A stretch of DNA of 64,000 nt, from assembly GCA_025617745.1 (NCBI GenBank), contig CM046870.1, forward strand, positions 4,965,285 through 5,029,284, in the 5' to 3' direction. Below the pieces are notes generated by a model. The model was not told where the DNA came from. It saw nothing but the letters and a program-made list of their open reading frames with translations, and ran no database searches. Shown one piece after another: positions 53,746-64,000 of the stretch. The translations under genes were made by a program, and so were the position numbers. Position 1 is the stretch's first letter; every line of letters begins with the position of its first letter. The DNA comes from Heliocidaris erythrogramma. Taxonomy: Eukaryota > Echinodermata > Echinoidea > Camarodonta > Echinometridae.

Positions 53746-54686
53746 AGATCACATTGCAAGAAAATTCCATCAAAATAAATATTGGCTTAATATTTATTAT
53801 TGCATAGATGGCATAAATTATACAAGGTTATCCAAATTCAACGCTTGGAAACATTTGAATTAATGATTATTATCAATTATAAAACGGTAAAATACAGCCC
53901 CCGATATAGCAGCTGAAGAGCTCCTTGAACACTGCTGAGATGTGTGACGACACACGAAGGACCAGTCCTGTCTAAGCAGACGATGTCCCATAACATCTTA
54001 CACATTTTTCAGTGCCTGTTTTGTCATCTCCTCTTCACTTATTTCTCTTACTTGACTAGCGTCAGTCTTAATGTTAGTCTGTTGCCTCACTCTTAACTTC
54101 GTGTATGGTATTATTTTGATGAAAAATGCAGCGTTAAAAAAATAAAGGAATCAGTCACTTGTAAACAAAATAAGACGCCATTGTATTTTCAGCTGCTTGC
54201 ACCGGGGCATGTTCGGCGTTTCAAGAGGAAACGAATACAATCTGTGATATTATTCGGAGGGCTTTTCAATTTGAAAATGTGGTTTATTTCATTGATCATT
54301 GACCCTTCTGTGTATTTACAATCAAACGGTTTTAGTTATCAGAATCAGTTTCACTTTCCCTTTTAGAATGGTGTGAAATAAGGTCATGTTAAATATACCA
54401 AACTCTTTATAATTTGATAAATAATTGCATTGCAATTACGTTCATTCATTATAGGACGTCGTCTGCTTAAGCAGGATCGATCCCTAGTGTGACGACATCA
54501 AAACATCGGTATATTTCTGGCGAATCCTCGGATATTCCAGATGCTTAGAAGAGCTTTTATTTATGTTGTTTTTAAAAGCATCAGATACGCAGTTGACATA
54601 AAACTTATACGATTGCCATCTGTAAGCTTCCCAGTTTCTAGTGATACATGAATTGCCATATTTGTGATTTTCTTGCAATGTGATCT
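53746..54686. mobile_element. TTAA-flanked 0.94-kb non-autonomous element, copy 2
   Basis: TTAA at 53742-53745 and 54687-54690. Terminal inverted repeats AGATCACATTGCAAGAAAAT are perfect over 20 bases. The full length is the reverse complement of 27318-28253. Subterminal inverted repeats around aagcagacgatgtcccat and gacgtcgtctgcttaagc. No transposase, so it is non-autonomous; the TTAA target suggests a piggyBac-like source. Confidence 0.9.
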
Positions 54687-54794
54687 TTAAAGATGTGCCT
54701 GACGTATGTGGCTTTTGATACACACAGGAGTGAGATTGGATTTAAAAAAAACAATGAAAACTTTGCATCTAGTTTACTAAATAATTCTGCTACT

Positions 54795-54920
54795 AAGAGA
54801 CCGACAGGTCACGAGAAAAATAGCCCACAAAATCGAGAGTCCACAAGACCGACATGACGGTCTCGCTGGCCTTGTGACATCTTTTCTGAGGGTTCACGAG
54901 ACTGACGTCGGTCTTTTGGG
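54795..54920. repeat. Patch related to the GGTCTCATGAAC minisatellite
   Basis: Phrases such as gagaccgacaggtcacgag, tcgagagtccacaagaccg and gttcacgagactgacg resemble inverted, diverged units of the 15112-15520 array (aatcgagggtccactagac also occurs there). Confidence 0.5.
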
Positions 54921-54988
54921 ATGTACCAGAGCTCTACCATACAGACAGTCGCGACCCTGGAGGTCGCTTTTGACTGGTCAGTCAATAT

Positions 54989-55055
54989 CATGGAGCTTCA
55001 AATAGTTCCCTCCCATAGAGAATGTACGTGAAAGGGAACTATTGGGAGCTCCATG
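54989..55055. repeat. Imperfect hairpin
   Basis: CATGGAGCTtcAAATAGTTCCCT pairs with AGGGAACTATTgggAGCTCCATG around about 21 bases. Small snap-back sequence, origin unknown. Confidence 0.6.
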
Positions 55056-55079
55056 ATCCGTCATGTTTTAAACAAAGAC

Positions 55080-55620
55080 CGCGTACGCGTATGCTTACTA
55101 TGCGTGTGTCACAACTCTCTCTTTCAACGCGCTCTTGCATGTGCGCTCTATATGCGACCTAATCACGCTGTTTCCCCGTTCTCGCATAATTTATAATAAG
55201 TATCGGGTGAGGGAATTAATGTGACTGCTGAACAGCTCCCAGGAGCAGCGTAGGTAACGCTAGAACAGCGTTGGAAGTGTGGGAACAGCGTGGTAAGAGC
55301 GAGAGCGCAGCGCAATAAGAGGGTATTGGGACCTGGATAAAGAAGCCGGGCTCGTAGGAATAGCGGCATTACAGCGGGAAAGTCGTGATTTGATCTGCGT
55401 GGAGCGGAGCGGCAGCGTGACCGAGTCGGTGTTTACTTCAAGCGCCGTTCTGGTGCCACTGTTGCTACACTCAGAAAGACCTTACTACGCTCATCCCGCT
55501 TTCTTTACGCTGTCATTACGATCTTCCCGCTTGCCTTACGATGAATTTCTGATCAGGGAGATCGGCGAGAAATTTTTCAGTTTATTCCAGTCAAAGTAGT
55601 AGTGTACGAGGCACGGGGGA
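55080..55620. other. GC-richer, CpG-containing non-coding stretch
   Basis: It contains repeated gaacagcg/gagcgcagcg phrases and an open 69-aa frame (55390-55599) without recognisable features. It could be a decayed repeat or an unlinked promoter region; I cannot decide. Confidence 0.3.
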
Positions 55621-55879
55621 GGGGGTGGTTACAGGGATGCAGCCTACCCATTATAAATAGCCAATATTCGGGCATTCGTCACCAGTCCTTACATTCGGAC
55701 AATGACGTGGTCTATTTGTATTTTTTTCTTTTTAAAATAATAATTTTTAAACAAAATGACATTTTTATCTAGTAAAGTGTCAGTGTTAGTATCTTTCTAG
55801 AAACTAAAAAAATTGTTATTATGTGGGCCAAATCTATTCACATAGCCACGAAGGGTGTAAACTTTATGCCATATTAGAT

Positions 55880-56130
55880 AAGTAGAGAATTAAGATATGG
55901 GCTCTTGCTCATGTTATTTTGTTTGTGTTATCAATTTATCAATGTAATGATGACAGGCGTTCACAAATTCTGATAATTGTAAAATGTTGATTTCCCATTA
56001 TATTCTTTGTATTTGAAAATAAATTGTTAATGTCTGAAAAAAAATTTATATAATTTTCTGTAACATGAGACTATTTTGTATCGTGTTATGGACGCAGAAA
56101 TACGTAAATTAAATCAAGCAAACAAACAGA
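55880..56130 (+). mobile_element. LINE 3' UTR fragment
   Basis: Matches the 3' UTR of the LINE at 7330-7930 (gcgttcacaaattctgataattg, tcttttgtat-like block, gacgcagaaat) and ends in AAAC-type short repeats. No coding part remains. Confidence 0.6.
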
Positions 56131-56600
56131 CATTACTCTACAAATACATTCCCGCATGACAAAGAAACCTCGTTGACATCTTCAATAAATTCATTCCATG
56201 AATAATCTAGTTGGACGGAAGCATGGTGGCGTGATTTTTATGTAATTTTATTGTCGATATAAGAACAGATGCGGATGAAAGAGGAAGTAGATACATAAAT
56301 TCCGTGACTCTGCGTCGACATCAATATGGCTCCCGATCTTCTCCTAACTTGAACTTTTAAACTTACTTGTTCTTTCGCTGAAAGAGCTATATCTTCGAAA
56401 TTCCATTTGTTCTGAATGAGGTAAGTCTTTATCAATACACTAAACACATATTTTTCACTATTATTCAAGTAAGTTCTTCTACAGATACATGTACTTTGTC
56501 CAATAGCGAGTATTTCCAACTCTGATCTCGAGTAGTCGAGTAATCCAGGTCGAAGCGTCTTCCATGCTTGATGAACATACCGAGCTTTAAAGAATGTTGT

Positions 56601-56895
56601 CTTAGGGTGCGTTTATATAGCTAAATTGCCAAGGAAAATGAACGTTTTGAAACACGGTTATAAAACACAGTTTTGAAACGCCGTTTCATGGTACCCTGTT
56701 CATAGCTCCTATCCCTTATCCAGGCAAATTCGGACTCTGCCGCTGGATTCGCACACCGCACTGAGTGAGTTTTGAAAGTGTGATTTAGAACCTGTTTCTG
56801 GGAGAAAAATAGCTCCGGACACAACCCTGTTTTGAACTAAAAGCGTATCAAAACGCGGATTCTGGCCTGAAAAAAAGCTCTAAACGCACCCTTAG
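56601..56895. mobile_element. MITE with CTTAGGGTGCGTTTA termini
   Basis: Terminal inverted repeats CTTAGGGTGCGTTTA / TAAACGCACCCTTAG, perfect over 15 bases. The inner sequence also shows imperfect complementarity (gttttgaaac, aaaacgcgg). About 295 bp, non-coding. Confidence 0.8.
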
Positions 56896-57765
56896 TTGAG
56901 TTGAATCAGACTCCTGCTGGTCACTGAGAGATTTTTTTCTTAATAAGTATTCTGTCACGGATCTATAAAGCTCCATGAAGTCGTAGCTTTTTAAAAAAAT
57001 TTAGGCAAACATTTTATTAAACTTGTTCACTATTTTTTCCACTTTTCTGATGATTTTATGCAAAATCAATGTCCCTTGCTTTCGTACTTTTCTTTTGAAT
57101 TGCTTTGAAATTCAGCTCTCTTTACATGAGAAAATGATTTCTTTCTTTCCTTTTCTTCATCTTCTTTTGCAACAGAATGTATACCATCAGAAAATTTATG
57201 TAAACTTTGCACCAACTTATTAAACACATTCCCATATTTGATCACTATATTTGATTTAAGGGGTAAATTGATTAACACACCAGTTTTGTGTTTTGGTTGC
57301 TATTTTTAACCATTTTATCGTATTTGCCTTTGTCTTTTTTAGCTACTACCGATTCTTTTTAAAGCACTTTTCTTGGTAAGTCCCTAAAACTATTCTTCAT
57401 ATTGCAGTGATCTCAGTTTCTAAATAATGAAAATTCATTTAAAGCTTTTCACAATATTGGTTATCTGTTTCCTGGTTTCCTCTAAAAGTGGCGATTCAAT
57501 TAGATATTGATGGAAGTTAAAACATAATTTAAATTCCCTATTTGTATTTTTGATAACGTTATGTTTTCCTGTGCCTTTGTCATTATTTTATTTCTGCACA
57601 ATCATCTGAATTTTAACATTTGCAGTGCCGGTGTAACGTATTATGTGATAAGCAGACTAGTTTGATTTGGTATTGGGTTTCTGCATCATATTTTGAACAT
57701 TTCATGTACGTGTTTCAGGCATTGTATAGATCTCATACATAATACATAATTATACTTTTTGAATG

Positions 57766-57920
57766 CAAAATTTAATACGTAATTTAATACATAATGTAAT
57801 AGATAACTGAATACATAATTTAATACAGAATTGAATACGTAGCTGAATCATGATGGAATTCATAACTGAATACACATCTGAATACACATTTGAATACATA
57901 ACTTAATACATAATTAATTA
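57766..57920. repeat. 12-bp minisatellite AATACATAACTG
   Basis: About thirteen units of the form aatacataatttg/aatacataactg, spacing about 12 bases. The flanking 56900-57760 and 57920-58440 stretches are AT-rich with no gene seen. Confidence 0.8.
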
Positions 57921-58449
57921 TATGAATTATTTTTTAATATTTTCATTCACACATTGCTCTATCAATATGATCAAGAAATATGTATAACGTGGTCAAGTTA
58001 TATCAATGTTTAGAGCATGAATCGGTAATTCAAAATAATTAATATAATGATAAATAGTATAATGATCATTTTTCTGGTACATAGAAGAGAAAATTGCATA
58101 TTTACAGGATCTATGTTAAACAAAATGAAATAGATAAACTTAAAGGGCTAAAAGGAAACTCATTTTATTTTAGAGTAATTGTCATGCATGAAATCGAGAA
58201 AACTAATAATGTTTGATATTGTTAGAAAGTGCACTAAAATTTTCTACAATCTTTGTGCACGACACTGTGAAGTGTAAGAGTGGTAAAAGAAGTGCATGTG
58301 TTTGAAAGTTAAACATTGAACACGTTTTGGTAAAATCTCGAAACAAGTAAAAACTCTTTGCAAAGTAAGGGTCAAATATATAGTTTCAGAATACGACCCC
58401 AGGATCACAGTGTGCTCGGTACCTATTGCGACTCTTGTCATCACTGCAC

Positions 58450-58600
58450 TCTTTAAAAATAAAGTTGGGCAAACTTAACTTAATTCATAAACAATATTGG
58501 GTAAAAAGGGAAATGCTTGTTTGTTGGGTAAACGTTCGCCCAAAATTATTTAGTACATTTAAATACTGGAAACAATGACAAGACCTATACAGGGTCCATT
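58450..58600. mobile_element. Fragment of the TTGGGCAA-type element
   Basis: Phrases aaagttgggcaaac, atattgggtaaaa and tgttgggtaaacg...gcccaaaatt resemble the nested element at 44338-44727; ends not defined. Confidence 0.4.
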
Positions 58601-58847
58601 TACAAAAATTGATATCCAACATGTAAGTTTATTACACCAGGGTGAGTGTCACGCGAACTGTTGCCACGGGCAATGCGACTCAACGGTACGGTGAACATGT
58701 TAAACAGATTTTTGGACAGACTTCAAGGGGGTAAAGCGGTATTGAAAGAGACATGGTCTCATCCTGATGAGACTGGGAAAGGGGAACCCCCCTTTTTTCA
58801 ATAATTGTTTTCAATATTGCCACATAATCATTCGAGGTTTGATTATG

Positions 58848-58880
58848 AGAGAGAGAGAGAAAGAGAGAAAGAGAGAACCC
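58848..58880. repeat. (GA)n tract
   Basis: GAGAGA/GAAAGA run; simple sequence. Confidence 0.8.
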
Positions 58881-59117
58881 GGCATATATACCGTAGGCCT
58901 ACTGTAGGCTGCAGAATAATTAAGCAGTATTATGAAGAAAATGTCCGTTGCACACGCACGAGGCGTCAATATTTAGGACGGCGTCAATGACTGACCTGTC
59001 CTTGACGTGCCTTTTAGAGTCCTGCTCACACGGGCGTCATCGCTGACTTTAGGACCCCGTCATTGGCTTTTACGGTCTTTTGCGCGACAAGAAAGAGTGA
59101 TTGTTTATTTCTTTTGT

Positions 59118-59340
59118 AAAAGCGATTGCAAAATGAAAAGTGCAGACAATAATTATGAATTCTTCACAGGCTTGATTAGCGCAGGTACAGACGCAATCGA
59201 ATTGACGCAAGTGTGAGCCGCGCTTTACAGCGGACAAAAGTGATTACAAAATGAAGAGTGCACACATTGCGCTGAATTACTTGCGTCTGTGCTAATTGCC
59301 TTCTCGGGCTCGATTAGTGCAGGTAATAATGCAATCAAAA
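59118..59340. repeat. Tandem duplication (~120-bp units)
   Basis: The block aaaagcgattgcaaaatgaa through gattagcgcaggtacagacg recurs as aaaagtgattacaaaatgaa through gattagtgcaggtaataatg, about 120 bases later. Also contains internal cgcaatcgaattgacgcaag. Confidence 0.65.
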
Positions 59341-59644
59341 TGATGCCTCATGACGTGCAACGGGATTCCAACACTTTCAGCAATTGTGACGCTTCTGGTT
59401 ATATCAAACCCATCTCCCTGGTTATACACTTGTAATCGCAACTACCGTCAACGAGATATATAGACCTAATCTTCTTACTATCAAAGGCACCGTTGAGAAT
59501 TAGAAAATACTCGTTAAAAAAATTAGTATTAACATAGGCTGGTGATAAAAAGCAAGATTACATCATTTACTTGGCTGATGACTTTGGCATAAAATTCCTT
59601 TAAAATCACTCCCTTTTACGATCAAATATAAATAGTTGTAGAGT

Positions 59645-59675
59645 TATAATAATAATAATAGTAATAATATTATTG

Positions 59676-59713
<38 letters not shown>

Positions 59714-59715
59714 TT
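59645..59715. repeat. (AAT)n microsatellite
   Basis: Nearly uninterrupted AAT run of about 23 units, 200 bases upstream of the CCP gene. Confidence 0.85.
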
Positions 59716-59908
59716 CGCTTTATCAGAAACAACTGACCAAAGCGGTTATATTATTATTATTACCCCGGTCACTAGATTCAAATTGTTTCAAAATATTTTT
59801 TGTTAAAGTCTTTTACGTGTCTACAAATGACTGACTCTACTAGTCCTTTAACCATACTTATCCTATTCATGTCAAATCTTTATTTGTCAGATTTTTCATG
59901 CATGGACA

Positions 59909-61668
59909 ATGTCCCGTCACGGTTCACTGTTTACAGCAATGCTGTTTTTATTCGCATCCTCCCTTCTTTTTGAAGAGGCAGGTAGGTCGTAATGGGGTCT
60001 GGATTGGGTACATGAGAAAAATGTTCATAATCCATGAAAAAAAAATAATGCTGATAATCACTAATAACATAGTAAGCATTAGGTATACAATTTGACGAAT
60101 GTTATGTAGCCGTAAATCTTAATTTGTTCTTTGTATAGGCGCCTTGAGTATCCTCTGGGATGGATACGTGCATTATGCGCAATATAAATGTAGCTATAAT
60201 ACTATTATTATTATGATTATGATAATGATGATGATGATTCTCCATTTATGCCTTTAATAGATTTTACTGCTGAAAAGATTAGATTATTATATTGTCAAAG
60301 CAGGACCAACTAGGGACCAACTTTGCTTACAGGCAGGCACTCGTACAAAACGACGCACTATCAGTCTGAAACTTTAGAAAAAATAAGAGAAAGTGGGAGA
60401 GAAACGCAAAAAACACGAAAAGAAATAAGAACTTTTATTCAATTAGGAGGATTTTTTTTTTCAATACGCAATGATGACAACTTGTAGATACATGTACTGA
60501 TGACCGTGACAATGACGGTGATTGGCGAAAATAAAGAAAAATGAGAGAAAGGGGAGAGAAACACAACAAAAGCAAAACAAGACAAAACAAGAAAGAAAAC
60601 AACCAATTGTCTAGTTAGGTTTTAGGATTTTCTATTTCCATAGTAATGATAAACTTGTAGATGTCGAGATATCCTGCCTGCGTAATAATTCCATGACTGT
60701 GTGATACATGTAGCTCATTAAATTTAATGAAAAATCACTGTAAGTATTATTTTTGTTTTTATGCCCAGAGACGACGTGCCCTCGCCTATCCCCTCCAACC
60801 TACGGATTTCTTCAGTGTGATGACTGGGATGACAGGGCGATAGGGACGTCTTGTTCCTACCAATGCGACCATGGATATGAGTTCGATGACGATGGAGCCA
60901 CCCTGACTGTTACCTGCCGACAGGATTCGATTTATCAAGACGCATACTGGGATCCAACTCCAACATATGAAACGACGCCATGATGTGTTCTGGAACATGA
61001 TCATGATCATGAACATGATCACCAAGATCAAGGTTTGAACCTGGACACTTGTCAATGCCTCCCCCCCCCCCCCCCCCCCCCAGTCACACGCCCATCTTCT
61101 CGCTCTATCCCTCTTCCATCTATACAATCGCTTTGTCACGTTAATTAGTCGAGGGTTATGTCTTCTCGTTCTTGTTATTAACTGTAATCACATTTCAGCA
61201 CACAAAATTATGCATGTGTCACTTTTTGCAATACCAGGATCATGATATAATTATCCGATTTTTATGTCAAAAATAGATCATAACCTTTGCCACGAATATA
61301 ATTGACGGCGAAACTTGTGAATGAAACGTGACATATCGAATCAGCCCGTATGACGTACATTATTTGGACTTTGATTATCACACGTGCAATTAGTGATAAA
61401 TAAATTGAATACCTTCACAATGCATATATTTACCAATATATTCTTAACCTATTGATACTTCGGATATTTGATTATCTCCCCCTCCCTCTCTCCCCCCCTC
61501 TCCCTATCTCTTTCTCTGTCTCTCTCTCTCTTTATATCCTTTTCTCTTTCAGATGAAGGATCCAGTATGGTTACCTATGTGTATATCTTCGTCCCAGTCA
61601 TTCCTTTGATAATAGTCGGGTTGTTAACGTGGTATTGTTGTTGCGGTTGCCAATGCCCATCCAAATAA
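59909..61668 (+). CDS. Single-CCP (sushi) type I membrane protein, in-frame TGA
   Basis: Three exons with matching phase-1 introns: 59909-59981 (donor GCAG|GTAGGT), 60769-61032 (acceptor ATGCCCAG|AGACG, donor CAAG|GTTTGA) and 61553-61668 (acceptor CTCTTTCAG|ATGAAGG, stop TAA). Exon 1 encodes a signal peptide (MSRHGSLFTAMLFLFASSLL). Exon 2 is a symmetric 1-1 module, typical for CCP domains: TTCPRLSPPTYGFLQC, then CSYQCDHGYEF, TVTCRQD, YWDPTPTYETTP, and after a TGA at 60981-60983 the expected last Cys and an HDHDHEHDH linker. Exon 3 encodes a membrane helix (VPVIPLIIVGLLTWY) and the Cys-rich tail CCCGCQCPSK. Without the stop it would be 150 aa. TGA may be a CGA-to-TGA change, a recoded codon or an assembly error. 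Confidence 0.75.
61062..61081. repeat. Poly-C tract
   Basis: About 20 consecutive C in the second intron of the CCP gene; a long pyrimidine tract (61478-61550) precedes the last acceptor. Confidence 0.9.
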
Positions 61669-62153
61669 GTCAGTGCTTCATCTATGTACAGGGGCGGATC
61701 CATCATCCACCATATCCACGATTGAACGAAAGGAGGACAAACTTCGTTGTAAAATCACTACAAAATATCTTGCTGTGTTGCAGTATACTCTTGTCTTCCT
61801 TTAAAATGAATGTGAATATCTTGTTAAGGTGTGTCCTGGATTCCTTTGTTGCGGTTTGAAGGCAATGATATGAAGCAAAGGCTGTACAGTTGGGGGAATC
61901 AGGAAAACATGAAAAGTGAAGAGTGGACAAAAAACTCGGACTTCTGTCCCTCTAGCATCCTGTTCAATAGCGTGACCAGAGGGAGGGGCGACTACCCTCC
62001 GAACACCAATAATGAATTAGATATTTTGACGGCACATTTTTTCTTTTTGTCGGCAGATGTTAGCTTTTGAATCTTGTTCATATTGTCGGCGCAATCACTT
62101 CGGCAGCCCGCCCCAACCTCCCTTCAAAGTATAAAACTGCCTATGCTATTGAC

Positions 62154-62159
62154 AATAAA
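62154..62159 (+). promoter_or_regulatory. Candidate polyadenylation signal of the CCP gene
   Basis: AATAAA about 490 bases after the stop codon; the first good AATAAA found downstream, so a reasonable but unproven 3' end. The sequence after it (62166) starts a TTTAAAGAGGAAATC phrase resembling a decayed TTAA-element end. Confidence 0.35.
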
Positions 62160-62199
62160 AATATTTAAAGAGGAAATCTACAAAGTAAAACCAAACCTT

Positions 62200-64000
62200 C
62201 CTTAGATTCTGACATGTCATGTCAATATTCATTTTAGACTTATCGACGAATAGTCATAATTATGAAAGATTTGTAAATATTGAATTAGTCATGATTAATC
62301 GGAAATAAAATGCCTATCTGCGTTAAGTCCTAATCAATCATTTTATTTTTTTATTTCTACTGCAAGGATAATTACATGTATTTGATGTATGTATATTAAG
62401 GCTTATCTCTTGTATTATTTTGTGCTGTAACAATGCTCTTCGTAATAGTAACTTCTTCATAAATGAGACAGAAAATGCTTCCATAGTCCGTCCAAAACAC
62501 TAACTGCGTTCTTCCTTACATAAGATTCATTTGATTTCGTGATTGCGGTGTGTATATTCAAGGGATAGTTCTATTAGGATCATATTCAACAGCTCTTGAG
62601 TGGATTGAATCATCGAAGTGTTATGTGTGGTAAATGATGTTTTGGGATTGTTGTTTTTTACAGTGGGGTATCTACGGGGGGTGCAGGGGGCACGTGACCC
62701 GGACGGCACTTGAAGAGCGCGAAAAACGCAAAAGAGAGAATTTGGAAAAAGGGGAGAAATGAATTATAAGTCTTAAGGATTATGCGCCCCCAATCTGCAG
62801 GGTAAATGCAAATAAATACAGTTTTTGAGTGCTTGAAATGCGAAATTGTTCTAATCCTCGGTCGCTTTGCTCCCTCGCATAAAATTATGTTGCTTCACGA
62901 GCTCGTAATTTTTAAATAGCGTTTTTAAAGGGAATCTTGAGTTCTGGGAAAGGTGAAAAATAATTTGTGAGCTTTCTCATTCCTATATTGTATGTCAGTT
63001 TGGAAGATCATCATGGTAGAAACATCCCCTGAAAATGATTGCTCTTCAAATGCTCATTTCACTTGTGTGTAGTCCCATATACCCATTTCTGTGTGCAGTA
63101 CATGTGCTTTTCAGTGAGATTGGGTAATTTCTTATCTATTTTGATGATTCCAAAACAACACAGTATAAAACAATTCTTATGTAGACATGGTCAACCTTTC
63201 CCAATTCCTTTGAGACAGTTTCTTTCACAATGTAATTGCATGACCAGAGCTCTTCTTTATCTTTAAAGGGTTCAAATTTTGAAAAATTAAAATATAATTC
63301 TCGTAGCTTTGCTACTTATCTTGTAATTTTCATCACCCTCCAATTAAATATTGCACCCCAATACTGGATGAAGTGTATAATTATATAAAACAGCACTTGC
63401 AAAGGTTCAACATTTGAAAGAAATCTTAACTTTCGGTTGCTTTGCTGAAATTCCTCGAGTATTTATCAAAGAGTTTTCGTTAATTTTGCGCCCAATTTGA
63501 GAAGGGAGTGAATAGACAAAAGTTTATCAGTGTACAGGGGGGGGGGGGGGGGGGGGGTGCAACTTCATCTTTTGTCCCGTGCGCCATAATCCGTAGATTG
63601 TTTTGTTTGTTTGTGGTGGGTTTCTTTGGGGGGGGGGGGTTATATTCACTTCGCAGCAATTATTTTTGTAGGATTAGACCGAATTTAAGAGTTTACTTAC
63701 AATTTTTTGTAGATAAGAATGTTATAAAGGAAGGCAAATTTTAATTTCTATGAATGAAAAGAAAATAGATTTAGAAATTGATTTAATTCTTGTGAACTTG
63801 GGATATTCTTTCCATGTCTCGTTTTACAATGTTATACAAAATTATTGTTGAAATTAATTTTATTTCTTATCACCGATTCGAATGTCACCAATCATTGCCA
63901 GCAAATTTGTTTTCTTTAAAAAAAAATCACATGTGGGTTTAACTTTACGCCTGTTATTAAATTTGCAATTTTCCGCTGGAGCATGCGTTGTCTCATTTGT
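62200..64000. other. Repeat-like tail of window, no gene seen
   Basis: From 62640 the sequence carries phrases typical of dispersed repeats (tggggtatctacggggggtg, ggtcgctttgctccctcgc at about 62870, gtagctttgctac at about 63303, ggttgctttgctg at about 63434) and two G-tracts (about 20 G at 63537, 10 G at 63630). Short frames have no recognisable product. Confidence 0.4.

Noticed and set aside
60786-61139. 117-aa minus-strand frame
   Set aside because: Antisense of the CCP exon extended through a poly-C tract.

Overview
The window is eukaryotic and AT-rich. It has spliced genes with GT-AG introns, tRNA-derived SINEs, several LINE lineages, many inverted-repeat DNA elements and abundant minisatellites. 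The repeat style, a tandem pair of closely related rhodopsin-class GPCR genes and a small CCP (sushi) membrane protein gene all suggest a marine invertebrate deuterostome, most likely an echinoderm such as a sea urchin. That assignment is an inference; no species-diagnostic gene is present.

Layout. 0-14.6 kb is almost entirely mobile DNA: LINE fragments of at least two lineages, a large hairpin with a hammerhead-like core, a 59-bp perfect palindrome, and two inverted minisatellite arrays (8.5-9.0 and 12.7-13.3 kb) that bracket 3.7 kb like a foldback transposon. 14.7-23.9 kb holds two minus-strand two-exon GPCR genes with the same intron position and equal-length last exons; a TTAA-flanked inverted-repeat element sits between them and a second copy sits in the intron of the second gene. 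25.9-30 kb holds a young 5'-truncated L1-type LINE inserted in telomere-like repeats, then a TTAA-flanked 0.94-kb element. 30-43.8 kb is mostly repeats, including two CCCATATGGG-rich arrays (34.4-37.0 and 40.85-41.76 kb) whose outer ends are inverted copies of each other.

44.0-53.4 kb holds a previously unassigned four-exon plus-strand gene, reconstructed from splice sites and matching phases (301 aa, Arg/Ser-rich C-terminus). Its 6.7-kb first intron contains three MITE loci and an antisense LTR retroelement with nearly identical 169-bp LTRs. That retroelement encodes a protease-like domain and a 631-aa ORF but shows no reverse transcriptase. 59.9-61.7 kb holds a three-exon gene for signal peptide, one CCP domain, a transmembrane segment and a short Cys-rich tail. 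All its introns are phase 1, and an in-frame TGA lies directly before the last CCP cysteine.

The genes do not form an obvious pathway. The GPCR pair is a local duplication; the RS-rich gene and the CCP gene are independent. Most of the remaining sequence is explained by non-autonomous transposons. Coordinates of repeat ends were read by eye, and those of diverged copies may be off by several bases.
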